From assembly GCA_964549975.1 (NCBI GenBank), contig CAZJWM010000054.1, positions 1 through 14,052 of the forward strand: a stretch of 14,052 bases of DNA, written 5' to 3'. Shown piece by piece: positions 1 through 5,977 of this stretch (position 1 is the first letter of the stretch; each line of letters begins with the position of its first letter). The DNA is from UBA3263 sp964549975 (GTDB lineage Bacteria; Bacteroidota; Bacteroidia; Bacteroidales; Muribaculaceae). The position numbers were made by a program, and so were the translations under genes. Below the pieces are notes generated by a model, which made no database searches, was not told the origin of the DNA, and saw only the letters and a list, made by a program, of their open reading frames with translations.

Positions 1-2
1 AC

Positions 3-698
3 AATCTCGGCCCCGTGGCTCTGCGCGGATGGTATAAGAGCATCTTCCGCGCTCCAACGCTCAACGACCTCTACTACACGCAGGTGGGCAACCGCAACCT
101 CAAACCCGAATTCACCAAGCAGCTCAACCTCGGCGCGGAATATCACCTGCAAGTCGACCGCTGGGGCCTCGGCGTGCAAGCCGACGTCTATCAAAACAGT
201 GTGACCAACCGCATAGTCTGCCTGCCGCAGCGCGGCACCTACACCTGGACTATGCTAAACTATGGCAAAACCTTCTGCCGCGGACTCAACTCCACCATCT
301 CGCTGCGCTACACCCTGCGCCGCTGGCACTTCTCCCTGCTGAACTCCCTCACCTGGCAACGCGACCTCAATCGCACCGACCCCGAAGACGAAGATACCTA
401 CAATAAACCGATATGCTATTCGCCCACATTCTCCTACGGACTCACCGCCGTGGTGGGGTGGCAACAGTTGACGCTCACCCTGTCGCAGCTCCACGTGGGG
501 CCGCGTATGTGGTCGTATGCCGACCCGGCCGATCAGCTTTCGGCCTACAACAACGTCGACCTCAAGTTGCAGTATGCCCGTGCCCACTGGTGTGCCGCCC
601 TGGAGATTAACGACCTCTTTGACGTACAATACGAACATATTCCACGTTACCCGATGCCCGGGCGCAACTTCCGAGTGTCGCTAACCTACTCGCTATAA
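3..698 (+). CDS. btuB: TonB-dependent outer-membrane receptor, 3' part (BtuB-like)
   Basis: This is the C-terminal 231 residues of an outer-membrane beta-barrel receptor; the gene begins upstream of the window and the frame is open from base 3. The fragment has the usual late-barrel features: RAPTLNDLYYTQVGNRNLKPE, a very typical TonB-receptor strand-loop, followed by repeated amphipathic strands and a final YPMPGRNFRVSLTYSL strand closing the barrel. The plug domain and TonB box are not visible. Such receptors take up large scarce ligands using TonB energy. The ligand cannot be read from the fragment itself; cobalamin is inferred from the BtuG-type propeller 14 bases downstream and the btuFCD genes further along. 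A siderophore or haem receptor is the main alternative. Family assignment is firm, the btuB symbol moderately so. Confidence 0.8.
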   Translation, partial: NLGPVALRGWYKSIFRAPTLNDLYYTQVGNRNLKPEFTKQLNLGAEYHLQVDRWGLGVQADVYQNSVTNRIVCLPQRGTYTWTMLNYGKTFCRGLNSTISLRYTLRRWHFSLLNSLTWQRDLNRTDPEDEDTYNKPICYSPTFSYGLTAVVGWQQLTLTLSQLHVGPRMWSYADPADQLSAYNNVDLKLQYARAHWCAALEINDLFDVQYEHIPRYPMPGRNFRVSLTYSL

Positions 699-712
699 CA
701 ATCCACCCCACA

Positions 713-1984
713 ATGACCCACATTCGCCATGCCATATTCCTGCTTGCGCTCACAGCTGCAACTACCCTCGCAGCCCAAGAGCGACTCATTATCCTCAACG
801 AAGGCACATGGAAGACCAACAACGGCCGTCTATCCTATTTTGAGGATGCGCAAGTGGTGAGCAATCAATGGTTTGCCGACGTGAATAAATCCACAATCGG
901 CGATACCCCCAACGACATCATCCAAATCAACGACTCGCTGTTGGCCATTGCCGTCAACTGGTCGAACATCGTGCAATTCATCACCCCCGAAGGTCGCGCC
1001 GCCGGGGCCACCGAAGACGTGCCCAACAATCGCCGCCTGGCCTCCGACGGACGCTATCTCTACGTCACCTCCTACGGCCATGAATGCGGCAGCCCCACGC
1101 AGACCTACACCTTCACCAAAGGTTTCGTGGCCAAAATCGACGTGGCAACGCGCCGCGTTGTCGACGCCACCGAGGTGGGCTACGAACCAGAGGGGATTGC
1201 CTACTATCGCGGCCACCTCTTCGTGGCCAACACCGGCGGATATGCCGCCCAAGAGAAACACGACTACGAAACCACTGTGAGCATCCTCGACGCCGCCACC
1301 ATGAAGGTGGTGCGCACCGTAGACACCGGTCACGTCAACCTCTACGGCCCCATGTCCCAAAGCGGTCGCTATCTGCTGATAAATTCGTCCGGCAACTACG
1401 ACGCCACCGGCTCCTATGCCATAGTGATGGACTGCGACAAAGCCCTGGCCGGCGATGAAGATTGCACCGTGGCGCTGCCCTATTCGGCAGCGTTTAATTG
1501 CACCGCCACCGACGGCCGCTTCTGGGCCGTGGGCTCCACATTCTCCTACACCTCCGGCGAAAGCGACTTCAACTACGTGGCCATCGACCCCGAGCGCGTC
1601 ATGGCCACCGGCGGTGCCGAAGGCGTAGAGGAGGCGCTGCCGCCGACGGTGGTTTCGCGCCTGAAGAAGATGTACACCCCCTATTGCATCTACGTCAACC
1701 CCTACACAGGCTACATCTACGCTACGGATGCCGCCGCCTATCAGTCGGCCGGCGCCCTCTATCAGTGGCAACCCGACGGCACCTACGTGGGCAAATATAA
1801 AGTCTACATCAACCCCGGCCATATCGTGGCTCTGCCCCCCGACGGCAAATTCGGCGCCGTGGAGGAGGTGACGGCTGCGCCTGCTGCAGCCGACGACGCC
1901 TGCTATAATCTCCAAGGCATGAAAATCGCAACTCCCCGCATCGGTCAAATCTACATCCAAAACGGAAAAATCCATAGAAAATGA
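713..1984 (+). CDS. btuG: Secreted BtuG-like beta-propeller, probable surface cobalamin-binding protein
   Basis: This 423-residue protein has a signal peptide (residues 1 to about 21, ending TTLAAQ) and a YncE/DUF5074-like beta-propeller body. Blade-type repeats are visible: LIILNEGTWKTNNGRLSYFE at the start, then GRYLYVTSYG, GHLFVANTGG, GRYLLINSSG, and YINPGHIVALPPDGKFG near the end. In Bacteroides, BtuG is a surface propeller that binds B12 very tightly and sits over BtuB; the position directly after a TonB receptor fits that role. Two things differ: there is no lipobox cysteine, whereas characterised BtuG is a lipoprotein, and the C-terminus carries a tail (residues about 398-423, YNLQGMKIATPRIGQIYIQN) of the short Bacteroidales C-terminal type. 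The gene starts 14 bases after the receptor stop and its TGA overlaps the next ATG, so it is surely in the same operon. Ligand is inferred from family and context. Confidence 0.75.
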   Translation: MTHIRHAIFLLALTAATTLAAQERLIILNEGTWKTNNGRLSYFEDAQVVSNQWFADVNKSTIGDTPNDIIQINDSLLAIAVNWSNIVQFITPEGRAAGATEDVPNNRRLASDGRYLYVTSYGHECGSPTQTYTFTKGFVAKIDVATRRVVDATEVGYEPEGIAYYRGHLFVANTGGYAAQEKHDYETTVSILDAATMKVVRTVDTGHVNLYGPMSQSGRYLLINSSGNYDATGSYAIVMDCDKALAGDEDCTVALPYSAAFNCTATDGRFWAVGSTFSYTSGESDFNYVAIDPERVMATGGAEGVEEALPPTVVSRLKKMYTPYCIYVNPYTGYIYATDAAAYQSAGALYQWQPDGTYVGKYKVYINPGHIVALPPDGKFGAVEEVTAAPAAADDACYNLQGMKIATPRIGQIYIQNGKIHRK

Positions 1985-3597
1985 AACACCTTCCTATTCT
2001 GCTTATTGCCTGCGGCGCACTCTCGGCCGCCGCTGCCGACGGCACATTTACCGTCAGCGTCCCCTCGGATGCCACACTCTTTGTGGGCACCAAACAAAAG
2101 CATTACATGCCCTTTAAGGCATGCACTCCCTCCGACAGCACCGCTGCCGACGGCGTCGCCACCTACACCTTCCCCATGAGCGACGGGTTTGACACCTACG
2201 CCTACCGCTTGCAATTGCCCGGCGCAATGACCCATGTGGGCAAATTCGGCATCGACAGCGAGCACACCGCCTTTGCCATCACTCGCGCGGAGATGCTCAG
2301 CCACGGCACCGCTGACTATTGCAACCACAACGCCGCCGACAACAGTGCCGCCAACCTCGCCGACCTGCTGCTCAATGTGACCCGCAGCGGCCACCTGCAG
2401 CTCCAACCCGGAGAGCAAAAAGCGCTCGTGGCCAACCGCGTTTGGCAGATTGTTGACGACGACTGCAACAACTATTTCCTCTCGCCCGACTATCATTATG
2501 CCGTTGTGGATGAGCATTTTCAGCCATCAAACGCAGTGGTGACCATCGACGCCGACGGACTGCTCACAGCCGTGGGCACCGGCACGGCCATAGTGATGGT
2601 GGACTACGATGCCTGTTACGCCTACGGCTACAATAAAGTTGACGGCTACTACGTGCGCAACGCCGACTACAAATTCTGGTTTGGCGCCACTTGGAGCCGC
2701 CTTTGGGCCGAAAACACCGGCATATTCGTGGTGACCGTCGGTCAAGACACATTCTCCCCCGAAATTCGCATCGATTGCCCCAACCAAGACCGCGAAGAGC
2801 TTGCCCTCGACTCGGAATTAGACGTGCTCTACTATCTCGCCGACTCCGACGGCTATCACTATGCCCTCGCTGCCGACGGCGTTGCCTCTGTGGAAGTGGC
2901 CAACCCGGCGGTGGATAGCGATGCCAACACCGTTAGCTACAGCGGTTTTCGCTCAGCCTCGCCAGACGACATCCTGCTCACCTTTGGCCGCAACATCCTC
3001 CGACTGACCGACTCTGCCGGACGCGTGGCCTATCAAGTGATTAGCGCCAAACCCATCACCGCCGATATCCCCGACCAAATCAAACCCGGCGACGAAGTCA
3101 CCATCCAACTCAGCGGCCTCTATCATCCCACCCCCAAGTTGGCAGGAATCTACAACCAATCGGCCTATCTCCACTACGCCATCGACGGCGACGACGATGA
3201 GCTCACACTCGGTTCCGGCCAATACAACTTTGCCGGCTCGGCCAAAGCGCAGCGAATCACCCTCACCGTCCCCTCCGACTACGCCGAAACCACGCTCACC
3301 CTCTCCGACGGCGCAATCCACGTCAGCGGCTTCGGCTTCCGCGGAGGCCTGCACCGACAGATTGACCCTGCCGTGGGCATTAACCCCAACCTCAATGCCG
3401 AACTCACCAGCGAATTTTGGGGGGCGTTGCCCGACATCACCCTGAAAATCGCCCAACCTTTCGACGCCATCCGCGAAATCACCGACGAGCCCGCTTCGGC
3501 GCCGCAGCTCTACGACCTCAGCGGCCGCCGCGTCAGCGCCCCGACCCCCGGCGGCCTCTACATCGACGCCTCTCGCTCCCGCCTCATCCGCCTATAA
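1981..3597 (+). CDS. Unassigned secreted protein of the B12-uptake operon, Ig-like segment and C-terminal tail
   Basis: This 538-residue protein is exported: residues 1 to about 19 form a signal peptide (MKHLPILLIACGALSAAAAD). LIAC at 8-11 resembles a lipobox but comes very early, so ordinary cleavage after ASAAA seems likelier. I do not recognise the family. Residues about 140-210 look like a bacterial Ig-like (Big_2 type) domain (VTIDADGLLTAVGTGTAIVMV). The region 215-245 is rich in Tyr and Trp, as in ligand- or glycan-contacting surfaces. The rest is beta-rich, and the last 48 residues are a tail shared with the protein ending at 5880. The start overlaps the BtuG-like gene's stop (ATGA), implying translational coupling and a related job, perhaps an accessory surface cobalamin-binding protein like BtuH; that role is inference. 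The stop overlaps the convergent ATPase gene by 6 bases. Confidence 0.85.
   Translation: MKHLPILLIACGALSAAAADGTFTVSVPSDATLFVGTKQKHYMPFKACTPSDSTAADGVATYTFPMSDGFDTYAYRLQLPGAMTHVGKFGIDSEHTAFAITRAEMLSHGTADYCNHNAADNSAANLADLLLNVTRSGHLQLQPGEQKALVANRVWQIVDDDCNNYFLSPDYHYAVVDEHFQPSNAVVTIDADGLLTAVGTGTAIVMVDYDACYAYGYNKVDGYYVRNADYKFWFGATWSRLWAENTGIFVVTVGQDTFSPEIRIDCPNQDREELALDSELDVLYYLADSDGYHYALAADGVASVEVANPAVDSDANTVSYSGFRSASPDDILLTFGRNILRLTDSAGRVAYQVISAKPITADIPDQIKPGDEVTIQLSGLYHPTPKLAGIYNQSAYLHYAIDGDDDELTLGSGQYNFAGSAKAQRITLTVPSDYAETTLTLSDGAIHVSGFGFRGGLHRQIDPAVGINPNLNAELTSEFWGALPDITLKIAQPFDAIREITDEPASAPQLYDLSGRRVSAPTPGGLYIDASRSRLIRL
3451..3597 (+). repeat. Gene-end repeat cassette, copy 1 (147 bp)
   Basis: The last 147 bases of the gene at 1981-3597, including the stop codon, recur at 5734-5880 in the same orientation. 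By hand alignment I count 9 differences and no gaps, about 94% identity. The encoded 48 residues run from AQPFDAIREI through YDLSGRRVSA and GLYIDASRSR to the C-terminus. Homology ends at the stop codon on one side and abruptly at the AQPF codon on the other. Confidence 0.93.
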
Positions 3598-4938
3598 AAA
3601 CATAGTCATATAGACGGGGACGTAGTTCACGTCGCCTATACGTTTGAAATCTTTCGTGTAGATGAGATATTTGTTTTGGATGCGTTGCGAATATTTTTCG
3701 CAGAATGCATCCAAGGAGGCGTGTGTCTTATATCCCGACGATTTCACCTCGATGGGCGACACCTTATGGCCATCGGCAATCACAAAATCTATCTCATAAT
3801 ATTTCTTGCCGTCGTCGGTGGGGATGGTGTGATAGTAAAGCTGTTTGCCGGTGGCGCGTAGCATCTGAGCCACCACGTTTTCGTAGACGTAGCCAAGATT
3901 GGTGTTCAACTTGTCGTTGAGCAATTTCAGGTAGATTTCGTTGCCGGTGAAATCCTTGTCTTTGAAGGCCAATGTGATGAATAGCCCGGTGTCGCCCACA
4001 TAGAGTTTGAATCGCTCATTGTCTTTGGTTAGCGCCAGGGGCGTGGCCGGGTCGTTGGAGTGGTAGGCCACGTTGGTGGTCATCGATTCGCTCATGGCCT
4101 TTACCAGCGATGTGATGCGGTCGGTGCGCTCGCCTTCCACGGCGGCGCTCACCTGATAGCGTGCCACGTTTTTGCTAAGTTGGGCGGGGATTGCGTCAAA
4201 CATTGCCGCGGCGCGCTCCGTGTCGTCAATCTTGTTGAAATCCTCTTCATAGAGCGATATGATGTCGCGCTTCACGCGGTCGACCGCCATCATGTTGTTG
4301 GTGCGGATATATTCAGCCACGGCTTGCGGCATACCGCCGATGAGCATATACAGACGGAAATCGCGCATCATTCGGCGGTGTACGCCGTCGCCCAACGACA
4401 TCCCCTGTTGGAATGCTTTGCGCAGTAGGTTCACTGTGGCCGTGTCGCCCAGAGCCCACCGAAATTCCTCGTAGTCCATGGGAAACATATCCACTTTTGT
4501 CTCCTCGCTGGGTATGATAATCTCCGCGGAGTTTTTGCGCACGGAAATCAGTGAGCCCGTTTCGATGTAGTCATAGCGATGGTCGCTCACCAAGTGTTTG
4601 ATGGCTTGTCGGGCTCGCGGACATCTCTGCACTTCATCGAAGATGATCACCGACTCGCGCTCATGGAGCTCGGTGTGGTAGAGAATTTGCAGTCGGAAGA
4701 ATATGTAGTTGAGGTCGGAGATGTCGTTAAACAGTTCGAACACCTCCGCGGGGGCGGTTGAGAAGTCCACGAGCATATACGAGCGATATTCGCGGCGCGC
4801 AAATTCTTCGGCCAATGTTGATTTGCCGATTCGGCGAGCGCCTTGAATCAGCAGAGCAGTGGCGCCGTCACGCTCCTGTTTCCACTGGAGCATGCGGTCA
4901 TACATTTTGCGCTTAAAGAGGATTTTAGATTCTTCCAT
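3592..4938 (-). CDS. AAA-type ATPase with DUF4143-like C-terminal domain
   Basis: This 448-residue cytoplasmic protein belongs to the large prokaryotic AAA/DUF4143 ATPase group. The P-loop is at residues 33-41 (GARRIGKST) and Walker B at 97-102 (VIIFDE, followed by VQRCPRA). IETGSLIS at about 126-133 is the usual sensor-like strand, and FPMDYEEFRWAL at 152-163 is a family hallmark. The C-terminal part carries EIDFVI (382-387) and PIEVKSS (395-401), a PD-(D/E)XK-like pattern with D384, E397 and K399. The cellular role of the family is not established; proposed roles involve mobile elements or defence. The gene is alone on its strand between two + strand genes, has its own strong promoter, and ends inside the stop region of the upstream B12 gene. 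It has no evident link to cobalamin and may be an inserted passenger. Confidence 0.92.
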   Translation of the reverse strand: MEESKILFKRKMYDRMLQWKQERDGATALLIQGARRIGKSTLAEEFARREYRSYMLVDFSTAPAEVFELFNDISDLNYIFFRLQILYHTELHERESVIIFDEVQRCPRARQAIKHLVSDHRYDYIETGSLISVRKNSAEIIIPSEETKVDMFPMDYEEFRWALGDTATVNLLRKAFQQGMSLGDGVHRRMMRDFRLYMLIGGMPQAVAEYIRTNNMMAVDRVKRDIISLYEEDFNKIDDTERAAAMFDAIPAQLSKNVARYQVSAAVEGERTDRITSLVKAMSESMTTNVAYHSNDPATPLALTKDNERFKLYVGDTGLFITLAFKDKDFTGNEIYLKLLNDKLNTNLGYVYENVVAQMLRATGKQLYYHTIPTDDGKKYYEIDFVIADGHKVSPIEVKSSGYKTHASLDAFCEKYSQRIQNKYLIYTKDFKRIGDVNYVPVYMTMFL

Positions 4939-4954
4939 AGCCTAATTTTTTCGG

Positions 4955-4986
4955 CAAAAATACGCACTATTTTCCTCTCCGCCAAA
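4955..4986 (-). promoter_or_regulatory. Bacteroides-type promoter of the DUF4143 ATPase gene
   Basis: Read on the - strand, TTTG lies at 4986-4983, then a 20-base spacer, then TATTTTTG at 4962-4955, an exact match to TAnnTTTG. Transcription would start near 4948, giving a leader of only about ten bases before the ATG at 4938. The -33 element falls inside the first unit of the 33-base tandem repeat. Confidence 0.75.
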
Positions 4987-5055
4987 TTTTTTAGCCGCAT
5001 TTTGTCAATTTCCGCCAAATTTTTTAACCGCGTTTTGTCAATTTCCACCAAATTT
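4978..5055. repeat. 33-bp tandem repeat, about 2.4 copies, in the divergent intergenic region
   Basis: Unit 1 is 4978-5010 and unit 2 is 5011-5043, both 33 bases and differing at only two positions. A third, truncated copy (5044-5055, TCCACCAAATTT) differs at one position. Each unit starts with TCCGCCAAATTTTTTA and ends with TTTTGTCAATT. The period is a multiple of three, but no gene is supported here. The repeat overlaps the ATPase promoter. Confidence 0.9.
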
Positions 5056-5108
5056 GCAGGGCTGCGACCCGGCACTGCGCGCCTCCGCCGCCGCGCGGCG
5101 CAAATTTT

Positions 5109-5140
5109 TTTGGCGTTTTGGCGTTTTCTTTTTACATTTG
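5109..5140 (+). promoter_or_regulatory. Bacteroides-type promoter of the small secreted-protein gene
   Basis: TTTG at 5109-5112, a 20-base spacer and TACATTTG at 5133-5140 match the Bacteroides housekeeping sigma consensus exactly. The start would be near 5147, leaving an A/T-rich leader of roughly 29 bases before the ATG at 5176. Confidence 0.8.
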
Positions 5141-5167
5141 CATCATTGAATTATTAACCATAAAAAC

Positions 5168-5179
5168 ATGAGATTATGA
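5168..5179 (+). promoter_or_regulatory. Three-codon leader ORF overlapping the next start (possible)
   Basis: An ATG at 5168 opens the frame ATG AGA TTA TGA. Its stop at 5177-5179 overlaps the ATG at 5176 of the following gene. It lies in the predicted leader and could couple or tune initiation. It may equally be chance; the geometry is the only evidence. Confidence 0.3.
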
Positions 5180-5880
5180 GACGATTGTTTGTGATTTTGG
5201 CGCTGACTGTCGGCGTTGTGGCTTGTGTGGCGCAATCATATAGGCCGGTGCTTGCCGATGGTAGAGAGTGGGTCTATGCGGCAATTGGTTATCAGGCTGA
5301 CACCTTGGGCTATTATAAGATGTCGGTGGACAATGATACAATTGTGGCTGATTCACAATGCAAAAAGGTAATAATCTGTAAGATTGGAGATGACCAACCG
5401 GTGCAAGTTGGATATGCTCGCGAGGAAGCAGGAAAGGTGTATGGCTATGTGGCCGGTGAGTTTCTTTTGCTCTTTGACATGAATTGGAGCAAAGGAGATG
5501 ATGCCGGCGCCGGCTACGTTGTGGCGGAGGATACTGCCATTGTTGACGGAGATGCGTGCAAGATGCTCGTGATAGATTCCGGCGCTGATTGCGATGAATA
5601 TGCAACGCTATATTCTGTGATTGAGGGCGTTGGTGTTAGTAATGACTTCGTTCAGAGTTTTTTGTTAGATGCGAGCGTGATGTATTGCGCTTTGGTGTCG
5701 TGTGCCGATAATGGGCGAATCATCTATGGTAAGGCTCAACCTTTCGGCGCTATCCGCGAAATCACCGACGAGACCGCTCCGGCGCCGCAGCTCTACGACC
5801 TCAGCGGTCGCCGCGTCAGCGCCCCGAGCCCCGGCGGCCTCTACATCGACGCCTCCCGCTCCCGCCTCATCCGCCTATAG
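5176..5880 (+). CDS. Small secreted protein of unknown function with shared C-terminal tail
   Basis: This 234-residue protein has a signal peptide (MRRLFVILALTVGVVACVAQ). VVAC at 14-17 fits a lipobox, so it could be a lipoprotein; cleavage after the following VAQ is the alternative. The mature start, SYRPVLADGREWVYA, is typical of small Bacteroidales secreted proteins of unknown function. The body (about 22-186) is acidic and probably beta-rich. Residues 187-234 are nearly identical to the C-terminus of the protein ending at 3597. The body uses many A/T-ending codons while the tail uses almost only C/G-ending ones, so the gene looks like a mosaic. It has its own promoter and a separate promoter follows it, so it is probably monocistronic. 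I recognise no function. Confidence 0.85.
   Translation: MRRLFVILALTVGVVACVAQSYRPVLADGREWVYAAIGYQADTLGYYKMSVDNDTIVADSQCKKVIICKIGDDQPVQVGYAREEAGKVYGYVAGEFLLLFDMNWSKGDDAGAGYVVAEDTAIVDGDACKMLVIDSGADCDEYATLYSVIEGVGVSNDFVQSFLLDASVMYCALVSCADNGRIIYGKAQPFGAIREITDETAPAPQLYDLSGRRVSAPSPGGLYIDASRSRLIRL
5734..5880 (+). repeat. Gene-end repeat cassette, copy 2 (147 bp)
   Basis: This is the second copy of the cassette at 3451-3597, in direct orientation, ungapped, with 9 differences including the stop codon (TAG against TAA). Several differences are synonymous (for example GCC/GCT and GGC/GGT), while Asp/Gly, Pro/Thr, Ser/Pro and Thr/Ser changes occur in the less conserved positions. It ends exactly at the stop codon. 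Confidence 0.93.
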
Positions 5881-5920
5881 ACAGGTCGGGCACTTTATGC
5901 GTTGGGGCCGGTGAGGTTTA

Positions 5921-5952
5921 TTTGTTGGGGGAGTGAAAAATGCGTAACTTTG
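5921..5952 (+). promoter_or_regulatory. Bacteroides-type promoter of the membrane-kinase fusion gene
   Basis: TTTG at 5921-5924, a 20-base spacer and TAACTTTG at 5945-5952 match the consensus exactly. Transcription would begin near 5959, about 19 bases before the ATG at 5978. Confidence 0.8.
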
Positions 5953-5977
5953 CAGTGGTAAAACAGTAGAAAAAGTT

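Noticed and set aside
830..1975. Long - strand open frame of 381 codons opposite the BtuG-like gene
   Set aside because: Its product is a Gly/Val/His-rich composition typical of the antisense of GC-rich coding sequence. The + strand frame has a signal peptide, propeller motifs and operon spacing.
4848..5075. - strand open frame of 75 codons whose product has an 11-residue repeat (LAEIDKMRLKN, LVEIDKTRLKN)
   Set aside because: The repeat is a by-product of the 33-base tandem repeat. The frame spans the ATPase promoter and runs into the ATPase gene in a different frame, with no independent support.
5076..5112. GC-rich palindrome (CGCCGCGCGGCG at 5089-5100) followed by a run of T, like a terminator
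   Set aside because: No + strand gene ends upstream of it, the stem is short and imperfect, and the T-run overlaps the -33 element of the next promoter.
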